DNA of 64,000 bases from Nocardioides litoris (GTDB lineage Bacteria > Actinomycetota > Actinomycetes > Propionibacteriales > Nocardioidaceae), in contig NZ_VDMR01000004.1 of assembly GCF_006346315.1 (NCBI RefSeq), forward strand, positions 1 through 64,000. Reading direction: 5' to 3'. The position numbers were made by a program, and so were the translations under genes. Of this stretch, positions 53,666 to 61,716 are shown in pieces. Under the pieces are notes generated by a model. The model had not been told where the DNA came from and searched no databases. It was given only the letters and a program-made list of their open reading frames with translations. The first letter of the stretch is position 1; every line of letters begins with the position of its first letter.

Positions 53666-55147
53666 ATGACGAACGCACAAGCCCGTGACTTCTCCCTCGA
53701 CGACGAGCTCGAGGAGACCGACGAGTGGCCCGAGGACGACGAGTTCGTCTCCGGCTACGCCGACGAGGACCCCGAGGACGACCCGACCACGGGCGCGATG
53801 GACCTGGCCGAGCGCCACCAGCTGCGCCGCGTCGCCGGGCTCCGCACCGAGCTCGAGGACATCACCGAGGTCGAGTACCGCCAGCTCCGCCTGGAGCGCG
53901 TCGTGCTCGTCGGCGTCTGGACCGAGGGCACGGTCAAGGACGCCGAGAACTCGATGGCCGAGCTCGCCCTGCTCGCCGAGACCGCCGGTTCGGAGGTCCT
54001 GGAGGCGATCTACCAGCGCCGCCAGTCGCCCGACCCCGCGACGTACATCGGTCGTGGCAAGGTCGAGGGCCTGGCCGAGATCGTGGCCGCCACCGGCGCC
54101 GACACCGTGATCTGCGACGGCGAGCTGGCCCCCGGCCAGCTGCGCAACCTCGAGGACCGGGTCAAGGTCAAGGTCGTCGACCGGACCGCGCTGATCCTCG
54201 ACATCTTCGCCCAGCACGCCAAGTCCCGCGAGGGCCAGGCGCAGGTCGAGCTGGCGCAGCTGCAGTACATGAAGCAGCGCCTGCGCGGCTGGGGCGGCAA
54301 CCTGTCGCGCCAGGCCGGTGGCCGGGTCTCCGGCGGTGAGGGCATCGGTGGTCGCGGTCCCGGTGAGACCAAGATCGAGACCGACCGGCGCCGTATCAAC
54401 GACAAGATCGCCAAGCTGCGCCGCGAGCTCAAGCACATGAAGGGCACCCGCGACACCAAGCGGGCCGACCGCAAGCGCCGTCAGGTGCCGTCGGTCGCGA
54501 TCGCCGGCTACACCAACGCCGGCAAGTCCTCGCTGCTCAACCGGCTCACCGACGCCGGCGTGCTCGTCGAGGACGCGCTGTTCGCCACGCTCGACCCGAC
54601 CACGCGTCGTACGACGACCGCCGACGGGCGGGTCTACACGATGAGCGACACCGTCGGGTTCGTCCGGCACCTGCCGCACCAGCTGATCGAGGCGTTCCGC
54701 TCGACGCTGGAGGAGGTGGCCGACGCCGACCTGATCCTGCACGTCGTCGACGGCTCCCACCCCGACCCCGAGGGCCAGCTGTCCGCGGTGCGCGCGGTGC
54801 TCGCCGACGTCGACGCCGCCGACGTGCCCGAGCTGGTCGTCATCAACAAGGCCGACGCCGCCGACCCGCTCGTGCTGGCCCGGCTGCGCCAGCACGAGCC
54901 GCACTCGGTCGTGGTCAGCGCCAAGACCGGCGCGGGCATCGCCGAGGCGCTCGCGGTCGTCGAGTCCGAGCTGCCCCGCCCGGGCGTGGAGTTCCACGCG
55001 CTGCTGCCCTACGAGCGCGGTGACCTGGTCAACCGGCTCCACCAGCACGGCGAGATCGACAGCATGGAGCACACCGCCGACGGCACCGTCGTCCGCGGTC
55101 GCGCCAACGCCGACCTGGCCGGCGAGCTGGCGTCGTACGCCGTGTGA
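53666..55147 (+). CDS. hflX: Ribosome-associated GTPase HflX
   Basis: 493 residues, ATG at 53666 with GGAGG 3 bases upstream. An acidic N-terminal extension (EETDEWPEDDEF) precedes the HflX domain (VVLVGVWTEGTVKDAENSM, YIGRGKVEGLAEIV, SGGEGIGGRGPGETKIETDR). G-domain: G1 GYTNAGKSS, G3 DTVGFVRHLPHQL, G4 NKAD, G5 SAKTG. It splits stalled 70S ribosomes under stress. A 19-bp terminator follows. The position after dapF is standard. Confidence 0.97.
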   Translation: MTNAQARDFSLDDELEETDEWPEDDEFVSGYADEDPEDDPTTGAMDLAERHQLRRVAGLRTELEDITEVEYRQLRLERVVLVGVWTEGTVKDAENSMAELALLAETAGSEVLEAIYQRRQSPDPATYIGRGKVEGLAEIVAATGADTVICDGELAPGQLRNLEDRVKVKVVDRTALILDIFAQHAKSREGQAQVELAQLQYMKQRLRGWGGNLSRQAGGRVSGGEGIGGRGPGETKIETDRRRINDKIAKLRRELKHMKGTRDTKRADRKRRQVPSVAIAGYTNAGKSSLLNRLTDAGVLVEDALFATLDPTTRRTTTADGRVYTMSDTVGFVRHLPHQLIEAFRSTLEEVADADLILHVVDGSHPDPEGQLSAVRAVLADVDAADVPELVVINKADAADPLVLARLRQHEPHSVVVSAKTGAGIAEALAVVESELPRPGVEFHALLPYERGDLVNRLHQHGEIDSMEHTADGTVVRGRANADLAGELASYAV

Positions 55148-55166
55148 CGCGCGACGTCCTGCACCG

Positions 55167-55208
55167 ACGACGACGGGGCCCGGGGATCACCCCGGGCCCC
55201 GTCGTCGT
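55167..55208. terminator. 19-bp perfect hairpin, bidirectional terminator after hflX
   Basis: ACGACGACGGGGCCCGGGG (55167-55185), loop ATCA, exact complement 55190-55208. It lies between the hflX stop and the convergent TIM-barrel gene's stop (55214). No T-run, as is usual for such terminators at this GC content. Confidence 0.85.
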
Positions 55209-55213
55209 ACGGC

Positions 55214-56194
55214 TCAGAAGGTCAGGTGGTCCAGGTAGCAGCGGCCGACGGCGGCCGAGGTGAGGGGCGTGACGTCGGGGGTGTCGTTCTCGACGATGTA
55301 CTCCTCGACCTGGTGGGCCCGGAAGATCCGGGCGAAGTCGACCACGCCCGTGCCGAGGTCGCTCATGTCGCCGGACGTCGCGTCGCGGTCCTTGACGTGG
55401 TACTGGCGCACCTTGTGCGGGGCGTCGCGGACCACGTCGATGGCGAACTGGTCGGGGTCGACGGCGCCGGTCTGCACGCCGGCGGTGTAGGCCCAGTAGA
55501 GGTCGACCTCGAGGTGGACCAGCTTGGGGTCGAGGCGGTTCATGAACACCTCCCACGGCGTCTTGCCGTTGCTGAGCTTGATCGTGAACTCGTGGGCGTG
55601 GTTGTGGTAGCCGTAGGCGATGCCGTAGCGCTTGGCCTGCTGGGCCTCGGCGTTCATCTGGTCGGCCCACCGCTGCCAGTCCGACAGGTTGTTGGAGTTG
55701 AGATAGGGCACGTTGATGTACTTCTGGCCCAGGATCGCGGCGTTGCGCAGCTTGGCCTGCAGCGCGGCCGAGTCGGCGCTGATGCCGTCGTGGCTGGAGC
55801 TGGTCCAGATGTCGAGGCCCCGGGCGAAGTCGCGCAGCTCGGTGGCGGTGCGGTCGCCGAGCCCGGCGAGCTCGATCCGGCTGTAGCCGTACTGCGCCAG
55901 CCGCTTCATCACCAGGTCGAAGCCGGCGCGGGTGCCGGTGGCGGCGCGCAGGGTGTACATCTGGATGCTGATCCGGTCCTGGGGGACCTCGCGCTGGCGG
56001 CCCTTGCCCGGCCCCTGGCCGGGCTTGGGGCCCTTGCCGGGCTTGGCCTGAGCGGGCGCGGCGCCCGCGATCGCGGCGAGACCGACGGCGCCTCCGACGC
56101 CCGCCGCGGCCCCGCGCAGCACGTGGCGCCGCGAGCTCCCACGCTCCTCGAGCGAGCGCTGCAGCGCTGCGTCACCGTCGTACCCGAAGCACAT
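55214..56194 (-). CDS. Tat-exported sugar phosphate isomerase/epimerase-like TIM barrel
   Basis: 326 residues, ATG at 56194 with GAGGAG SD. An unusual conserved-looking N-terminus (MCFGYDGDAALQRSLEERG) precedes the twin-arginine motif SSRRHVLRGAAAG and cleavage near AQAKPG; a Gly/Pro/Lys-rich linker follows. AP-endonuclease-type TIM barrel: ISIQMYTLRAATGTRAGFD, GYHNHAHEF (metal His), HLEVDLYWAYTAGVQ (Glu, Asp), HVKDRDA (His/Asp), YIVENDTPD (Glu). Related enzymes isomerise or dehydrogenate sugars. A TGTGA-N6-TCACC operator lies upstream. Confidence 0.88.
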   Translation of the reverse strand: MCFGYDGDAALQRSLEERGSSRRHVLRGAAAGVGGAVGLAAIAGAAPAQAKPGKGPKPGQGPGKGRQREVPQDRISIQMYTLRAATGTRAGFDLVMKRLAQYGYSRIELAGLGDRTATELRDFARGLDIWTSSSHDGISADSAALQAKLRNAAILGQKYINVPYLNSNNLSDWQRWADQMNAEAQQAKRYGIAYGYHNHAHEFTIKLSNGKTPWEVFMNRLDPKLVHLEVDLYWAYTAGVQTGAVDPDQFAIDVVRDAPHKVRQYHVKDRDATSGDMSDLGTGVVDFARIFRAHQVEEYIVENDTPDVTPLTSAAVGRCYLDHLTF

Positions 56195-56262
56195 GTGGTT
56201 CTCCTCAGTTCAGGGGTGCACGTCTGGCGTGCGTGGTCGGCCGAGACCCGGCCCACCTCCAC

Positions 56263-56278
56263 TGTGACAGCGCTCACC
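56263..56278. promoter_or_regulatory. TGTGA-N6-TCACC dyad between the TIM-barrel and dinG genes
   Basis: TGTGA (56263-56267), CAGCGC, TCACC (56274-56278): GTG-N8-CAC with AGCGCT at the centre. It fits Crp-type sites and also LacI-type operators with central CG. It lies about 70 bases before the minus-strand sugar isomerase-like gene, where carbon control is plausible. The rest of the 204-base gap holds only the TAAGGT of dinG. Confidence 0.5.
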
Positions 56279-56398
56279 CCTTCTGTCGAGGTTCGTGCAA
56301 AAGATTCCCGGCGACCGGTCCGAAGGGGCGCGGACCTGTCCTCCACAGGCCGCCGCGTCGAGGTCGAGAGGGTCGGGGGCCGCCGTTAAGGTGCTCCG

Positions 56399-58462
56399 GT
56401 GCCCCCGACCGCGACCAGCTCGACGACTGGCTCGACGACCGGCTCGACGACCGGCTCGACGACCGGCTCGAGCACCGTCCGCGAGGTGCTGGGGCGCGCC
56501 GTGGAGGCGCTCGGCGGCACCGAGCGCGAGGGCCAGGTGGCGATGGCCGAGGCCGTCGCCGCGGCCATGACCGACGAGCGCCACCTGCTCGTGCAGGCCG
56601 GCACGGGCACCGGCAAGTCCCTGGGCTACCTCGTGCCCGCGCTCGTCCACGACCAGCGGGTCGTCGTCGCCACCGCGACCCTCGCCCTGCAGCACCAGCT
56701 CGTCGAGCGCGACCTGCCGCGGCTGGTCGAGGCGGTCAAGGACGTCGCCGGGGTCGACACCTCCTTCGCGGTGCTCAAGGGCCGCTCCAACTACGCCTGC
56801 CTGCACCGCATCCGCGAGGGCGTGCCCGACGACCAGGGCGTCCTCGTCGACGTGCCGCAGGGCTCGATGGCCAAGACGGTGCTCCAGCTGCGGTCGTGGG
56901 CGGAGGAGGAGGCCGAGTCCGGCGGGTCGGGCGAGCGCGACCACGCCCCGCGCCACACCGACCGCGAGTGGCGCCAGGTCAGCGTCGGCCACCGCGACTG
57001 CCTCGGCGCGACCAAGTGTCCCTTCGGGCAGGAGTGCTTCGTCGAGCTGGCCCGCGAGAAGGCCCACCGCTCCCACCTCGTCGTCACCAACCACTCGCTG
57101 CTGGCCATCGACGCCGTCGAGGGCGTCCCGATGATCCCCGACTACGACGTCGCGGTGGTCGACGAGGCCCACGAGCTCGTCGCCCGGGTCACCCAGGCGG
57201 CCACCGACGAGCTCGCCCCCTCCGACGTCGAGCGGGCCGCCCGTCGCTCGCAGCGCCACGTCGAGGGCGCCGAGGCCGACGACCTCGCCGACGCCGCCGA
57301 CACCCTGCGCGACGCGATGGCCGAGGCCCGGGCCGGTCGCTTCGACCCGGTGCCGACCGAGCTGGCCGACGCCCTCGCGCTGGTGCGCGACGCCGCCCGC
57401 GCCTGCCTGTCGGCCTACCCGCGGGCTGAGAAGAGCGAGGGCGGCGGGGCCGGCGAGCCCGACGCGGGGCTCGCCCAGGCCAAGGGATCGGTGCAGGAGG
57501 TCTTCACCACCGCCGAGCGGATGGCCGCGGGGTCGACCGCCGACGTGCTCTGGCTCTCCGAGGGTGGGGAGCGGATGCCGCCGCGGCTGCACGTCGCGCC
57601 GCTGCAGGTGTGGGGCCAGATGCGCGACAAGCTGCTCACCGACAAGACCGTCGTGCTCACCTCGGCCACGCTCATGCTGGGCGGCGACTTCGACACCATC
57701 GCCGGCAGCGTCGGGCTCAAGCCGTCCGAGCGGGTCGCGGGCGAGGTGGAGCGCGACCGCACCGAGACCGTCCTGCCCTGGACCGGACTCGACGTCGGCT
57801 CACCGTTCGACTACGCGCGGCAGGGCATCCGCTACGTCGCCCGCCACCTGCCCCCGCCCGGGCGCGACGGGCTCGGCCCGGCCCAGCTGGCCGAGATCAC
57901 CGAGCTGGTCGACGCCGCCGACGGGCGGGCGCTGGGGCTGTTCTCCAGCCGGCGGGCGGCCGAGGCCGCCGCGGCCCACGTGCGGGCCGAGCTGCCCCAC
58001 CTGACCACGCTGGCGCAGGGCGACGCCCAGCTCCCCGAGCTGGCCGCCCAGTTCGTCGGCGACCCGCACACGGTGCTGTTCGGCACCCTCTCGCTGTGGC
58101 AGGGCCTCGACGTGCCCGGCGACACCTGCCAGCTCGTGCTCATCGACCGCATCCCGTTCCCGCGGCCCGACGACCCACTGATGAGCGCCCGGCAGAAGGC
58201 CGCCGACGCCGCCGGCGGCAACGGGTTCATGCAGGTCGCGGCCACCCACGCCGCCCTGCTGCTCGCCCAGGGTGCAGGCCGGCTGATCCGCACGACGTCC
58301 GACCGCGGGGTCGTCGCCGTCCTCGACCCGCGGTTGGCGACCGCGCGCTACGGCAGCTTCCTGCTCAGCAGCCTGCCGCCGATGTGGACCACGACCGACC
58401 CGGCCGTGGTCCGCAAGGCGCTGGCGCGGCTCGCCGCCTCCGCCGCCTCCGAGGCCCGCTGA
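56399..58462 (+). CDS. dinG: DinG/YoaA-type Fe-S helicase (XPD-like)
   Basis: 687 residues, GTG at 56399 with TAAGGT 6 bases before it. An STTG repeat opens the protein. Helicase motif I AGTGTGKSLGYLVPAL; Fe-S cysteines in NYACLHRIREG, GHRDCLGATKCPFGQEC; motif II VVDEAHEL (DEAH); motif V/VI region LFGTLSLWQGLDVPGD and AGRLIRTTSDRG. 5'-3' DNA helicase in repair or R-loop removal. No SOS box was found upstream although lexA is nearby. Its location near hflX and lexA matches Streptomyces order. Confidence 0.92.
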   Translation: MPPTATSSTTGSTTGSTTGSTTGSSTVREVLGRAVEALGGTEREGQVAMAEAVAAAMTDERHLLVQAGTGTGKSLGYLVPALVHDQRVVVATATLALQHQLVERDLPRLVEAVKDVAGVDTSFAVLKGRSNYACLHRIREGVPDDQGVLVDVPQGSMAKTVLQLRSWAEEEAESGGSGERDHAPRHTDREWRQVSVGHRDCLGATKCPFGQECFVELAREKAHRSHLVVTNHSLLAIDAVEGVPMIPDYDVAVVDEAHELVARVTQAATDELAPSDVERAARRSQRHVEGAEADDLADAADTLRDAMAEARAGRFDPVPTELADALALVRDAARACLSAYPRAEKSEGGGAGEPDAGLAQAKGSVQEVFTTAERMAAGSTADVLWLSEGGERMPPRLHVAPLQVWGQMRDKLLTDKTVVLTSATLMLGGDFDTIAGSVGLKPSERVAGEVERDRTETVLPWTGLDVGSPFDYARQGIRYVARHLPPPGRDGLGPAQLAEITELVDAADGRALGLFSSRRAAEAAAAHVRAELPHLTTLAQGDAQLPELAAQFVGDPHTVLFGTLSLWQGLDVPGDTCQLVLIDRIPFPRPDDPLMSARQKAADAAGGNGFMQVAATHAALLLAQGAGRLIRTTSDRGVVAVLDPRLATARYGSFLLSSLPPMWTTTDPAVVRKALARLAASAASEAR
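56419..56466. repeat. 12-base tandem repeat, four copies, in the 5' end of dinG
   Basis: CTCGACGACTGG once, then CTCGACGACCGG three times, encoding STTG repeats directly after the start. Copy number changes would keep the frame. Similar in unit length to the repeat at 11939-11986. Confidence 0.8.
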
Positions 58463-58464
58463 GC

Positions 58465-58484
58465 CGGGCGTCGACCGACGCCCG
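58465..58484 (+). terminator. 8-bp hairpin after dinG
   Basis: CGGGCGTC (58465-58472), GACC, GACGCCCG (58477-58484), three bases after the dinG stop. The 140-base convergent gap 58463-58602 has no ORF or other feature I can support. Confidence 0.55.
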
Positions 58485-58602
58485 CGCCCGCGCCGCCGGC
58501 GGTGGGCCCCCGGGACGTCCTACGAGCTGGTTGCCGGCGCCGCCGGGTCGGATGACGCTCCCGCCGCTGCCGCCGTCCCCGCCGCCTGCGGCCGGGGGAC
58601 GC

Positions 58603-60183
58603 TCAGCGCACCGCCGTGGCGCGCAGCGACACCTGGCGGCCGTCGTCGAGCGGCGTGCCGCTGCAGGAGTAGCTCGGCAGCCGGTTGGAGGTGTAGCACC
58701 GGAACCGGCCGCTGCCGTTGACGAGGGTCACCTCGACCGAGCGGACCCGGCGTCCGCTGAACGGCACGGTCCGGGTCGCGCGGCCGGCCTTGCCCGCCTT
58801 GAGGTACATGGTCGAGACCTGGCCCGAGCGCGTGGTGGTCGTGATCGCGGCCTGTCCACCCCGCCCGCGCGGGCCGAGCTGCATGACCAGGCGCAGCTTC
58901 CAGCGCTTGGCGGGGACGTTGCGCGGCCGCAGCCGGACGGTCGCGGTGGTGAGGTGGTCCAGGCGCAGGGTGCGGGTGGCCGGGCTGCGCGGCCCCACCC
59001 GCAGGTCGCCCGCCAGGGGCGCCCGGGGGTAGCCGCCGGCCCGCCCCTCGGCGTACGACACCTGGGGGCGGCGGTTGGCGACGGCGTACGCCGCGAGCAT
59101 CTTCTTGCCGCTGGCGCCGCGGGCCTTCAGGGCCCGGTCGACGGCCTGCCAGGAGTAGGTGCTCGGGCTGCCGGCGCGCTGCACCATCTCGAGGACGACG
59201 GCCGGGAGACCGCCCCGCTCGGCGCGGTAGCGCTCGGTGAGGAAGCGGAAGAACGACCAGGTGCCGTAGTGGAAGCCGCTGTCGGCGAAGGTGTCGAGCG
59301 GGGTGCGGGGACGGCGCAGCTGGCTGGCCCGGAGGTACTGCCGGTTGTCGTCGACGCCGTCGTACAGCTCGTCCTCGGCCCAGGTCGCGGTCGCCTCGAG
59401 GAACCACGGGTCCTCGAAGCGGTCGTAGGCGTACTGGACGGCGTGGTAGTACTCGTGGGCCGCGGTGACCTGCAGGTTGGCCAGCGGGCTGCCGCGGAAC
59501 CCGGCGTAGTCGTTGTCGAGGGCGCAGTAGGCCCAGCGAGCGGGGTCGGTGCGGCTCTGTGACGGGTCGTCGGAGGTGCAGTAGCCGTAGAAGCCGTTGC
59601 CGATGTCGCCGAGGTAGACGTCGAGCCGACTGTCACCGCCGCGCGTGCCGTCGGACTTCGGCTCGCGGTAGCCGGCGCGCAGATAGGTGTCGTGGACCTG
59701 CGTCAGGGTGTCGAGCACCGTGTCGACCCAGGCGCGGGACGACCGGTGGCGGCCGCTCGCGACCCAGTGCACGCAGATGTCGGTGGAGCAGACCGGGGTC
59801 TGCTCGGGCACGTCGTAGCGGAGGATGTCGGCCTGGCCGGGGTTGGTCGGCCGGGCCAGCAGGGCGTCGGCGGCCGCTCGGTCGTCGCCCTCGAGCGCGG
59901 GACGGGTGTTGGCCACCTCGAGCAGCGCCATGGTGAGGTCGGTCGTCTCCGCGGCGTCGGGTTCGGCGACCGCCTCCTCGACGGTCTCGACCGCCTCCAG
60001 GGCCTCCTGCACGGTCGGCTCCGCCACGTCCTGGACGACGTCGGTGACCGGGCTCAGCGGCGCCGTCGGGGTGGCGTCGTCGGCCCGGGCCGGGACGGCG
60101 AGCGCCGAGACGACCAGCGCCGCGGTCGCGGCGAGGGCGCTGAGCCCGAGCAGGCGCGGACGGGTGGGCACGGGGGAGGGCAT
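58603..60183 (-). CDS. Secreted HExxH zinc metalloprotease-like protein
   Basis: 526 residues, ATG at 60183 with GGAG SD. A signal peptide (LLGLSALAATAALVVSALAVPARA) is followed by a Val/Glu-rich acidic pro-like segment (VVQDVAEPTVQEALEAVETV), then a catalytic region with NLQVTAAHEYYHAVQYAYDR (HEYYH) and, 20 residues on, EDPWFLEATATWAEDELYDG with the downstream Glu. This HExxH plus WxxEaTAxWaE layout fits the MXAN_6640 family of putative metalloproteases. A C-terminal beta-rich domain (about 400-526) contains Cys-Tyr-rich strands. Unknown substrate; probably degrades external protein. Confidence 0.85.
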   Translation of the reverse strand: MPSPVPTRPRLLGLSALAATAALVVSALAVPARADDATPTAPLSPVTDVVQDVAEPTVQEALEAVETVEEAVAEPDAAETTDLTMALLEVANTRPALEGDDRAAADALLARPTNPGQADILRYDVPEQTPVCSTDICVHWVASGRHRSSRAWVDTVLDTLTQVHDTYLRAGYREPKSDGTRGGDSRLDVYLGDIGNGFYGYCTSDDPSQSRTDPARWAYCALDNDYAGFRGSPLANLQVTAAHEYYHAVQYAYDRFEDPWFLEATATWAEDELYDGVDDNRQYLRASQLRRPRTPLDTFADSGFHYGTWSFFRFLTERYRAERGGLPAVVLEMVQRAGSPSTYSWQAVDRALKARGASGKKMLAAYAVANRRPQVSYAEGRAGGYPRAPLAGDLRVGPRSPATRTLRLDHLTTATVRLRPRNVPAKRWKLRLVMQLGPRGRGGQAAITTTTRSGQVSTMYLKAGKAGRATRTVPFSGRRVRSVEVTLVNGSGRFRCYTSNRLPSYSCSGTPLDDGRQVSLRATAVR

Positions 60184-60290
60184 CGGTTCTCCGGACGAGA
60201 CGGCGACGGCGGGCGGGTGCTGCACGAGCCCGGCCACGGTAACCCGGCCACCTGAGCGTCGCTGCTTCCCGGCCGCGGCCGGCGGGGAGG

Positions 60291-60365
60291 CGACGAACCT
60301 GAGGGTTCGTCGACGAAGGTTCGTCGACGAACCCTGAGATTCACCACTTAAGTGGTGATTCTCAG
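60291..60365. repeat. Nested palindrome cluster upstream of the metalloprotease gene
   Basis: Three linked dyads: CGACGAACC/GGTTCGTCG (60291-60299, 60304-60312); GGGTTCGTCGACGAA (60303-60317) with its exact complement at 60320-60334; and a 32-base near-perfect palindrome 60334-60365 (CTGAGATTCACCACTT, AAGTGGTGATTCTCAG, a single mismatched position per arm). It lies between two minus-strand genes, 16 bases after the stop at 60382. It could be a terminator, operator or REP-like repeat. Confidence 0.75.
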
Positions 60366-60381
60366 CCCCCGACCGGCCCCG

Positions 60382-61716
60382 TCAGACGCGCGCCTTGCCG
60401 TCCCACCCGCCGCGCGGCCGGCCGCGGACGCCGAAGAAGCTGGCCACGGTCGGGGCGACGTCGACGGTCTGTGCGACGGCCGACGAGGCCGCCCGGTGCT
60501 TCAGGCGCGGGTGGCCGCCGTTGACGAAGAACGGGATCGGTCGGGTGGCGGGGTGGCCGTGGTTGCCCGGGATGGGGTTGCTCGTCAACGGGTCCGGGTC
60601 GCTGAAGCGCCACCCGGCCCGGCAGAACACCACGACCTCGCCCGCCTCGGGCCCCAGCCGCAGCCACCGCGTCCGTCGGTCGTGCGCCGACAGGACGCCC
60701 GGCTCGGCCTTGGCGATCCGCAGCATCCGGCGCACGGCCTCCTCGCGCTGGCGGGTTGCGCCGGTCCAGTAGAGGAGGTCGGCGCCGCCGTTGTCGGCGA
60801 TCTGCACCTTGCCGCGCAGGAACGGGTCGTCGTCGAGCGGGCCGGCGAGGCTGATGACCGACGTCGGGGTCGACCAGTCCATCGAGTGGTCGGCCAGCAC
60901 CAGGACCATGGAGTCCTTCCAGGTGCCGCGGTCCTTGAGCATCTGCACGAACCGGCCGACGTAGGCATCGGTCTTGAGCAGCGCGAGGCGGCGCAGCACC
61001 TTCGCGCCGAGCGGGCCGGTGACGTCGGTGTGGCCGTAGCGGTCGATGTCGCCGAGGTTGACGAACATCAGGTGCGGGTCGACGTCCTCGACCATCTGCA
61101 TCGCGGCGTTGATGGTGAACTCGTCGGGCGCGTGGCCCGAGACCGGGATGATCGGCGCCGGCTCCCACCGCGCGGTGGCCCGGGCGCCGAAGATGCCGTA
61201 GAGGTACTCCTTGCTCAGCACCGTCCCGGTGCGCAGCCCCCGCCGGTTGAGCCGCTGGATGATCGTGTCGGCGCGCAGGTCCGAGGGCCGGTCGAGGTCG
61301 CGGACGTCGCGCAGCCGGCGGTCGTAGATCGCGTTGGCCGGCACGCCCGAGCGGTCGGGCCGCACGCCGGTCATCATCATCACGTGGTTGGGGATCGTCT
61401 CCATGATCGGCATCGACTGCGCCCGCCGCCACCGCTGGCCGGTCACCATGAGCTCGAACAGGTGCGGCGTCTGGCCGCCCGTCACCTCCTCGGGCAGGCA
61501 GCCGTCGACCACGAGCACGTAGACCCGTCGCCGCTCGCGGCGCGCCGGCGCCGCCTCGGCCAGCCCGCCCGAGGCGGTGGCCAGCCCGGCCGCGGCCGAG
61601 AAGGCCACGCCGCCCCCGGCCTTGAGCAACGTACGACGGCCCGTGGCCAGCTCGGCCCGCCCGGCGTCGTACGGCGTGGGCGTGCCGGGCTCGTGCCGGT
61701 CACCACACCCGCACAT
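60382..61716 (-). CDS. Tat-exported alkaline phosphatase superfamily protein (type I phosphodiesterase-like)
   Basis: 444 residues, ATG at 61716 sharing one base with the PhoD stop (TGATG). Tat signal after a CGCGD-type N-terminus: GRRTLLKAGGGVAFSAAAG. Metal motifs: VLVVDGCLPEEVTGG (Asp), METIPNHVMMMTGVRPDRSG with the nucleophile Thr region, LGDIDRYGHTD (Asp, His), LADHSMDWST (Asp, His) and a C-terminal NPIPGNHGHPAT (His). A two-zinc phosphodiesterase or phosphatase acting outside the cell; downstream partner of PhoD in a phosphate-scavenging pair. Confidence 0.88.
   Translation of the reverse strand: MCGCGDRHEPGTPTPYDAGRAELATGRRTLLKAGGGVAFSAAAGLATASGGLAEAAPARRERRRVYVLVVDGCLPEEVTGGQTPHLFELMVTGQRWRRAQSMPIMETIPNHVMMMTGVRPDRSGVPANAIYDRRLRDVRDLDRPSDLRADTIIQRLNRRGLRTGTVLSKEYLYGIFGARATARWEPAPIIPVSGHAPDEFTINAAMQMVEDVDPHLMFVNLGDIDRYGHTDVTGPLGAKVLRRLALLKTDAYVGRFVQMLKDRGTWKDSMVLVLADHSMDWSTPTSVISLAGPLDDDPFLRGKVQIADNGGADLLYWTGATRQREEAVRRMLRIAKAEPGVLSAHDRRTRWLRLGPEAGEVVVFCRAGWRFSDPDPLTSNPIPGNHGHPATRPIPFFVNGGHPRLKHRAASSAVAQTVDVAPTVASFFGVRGRPRGGWDGKARV

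Noticed and set aside
56195-56398. SOS box (LexA site) upstream of dinG
   Set aside because: No TCGAAC-N4-GTTCGA-like dyad is present; GTCGAGGTTCGTG is only a partial resemblance.
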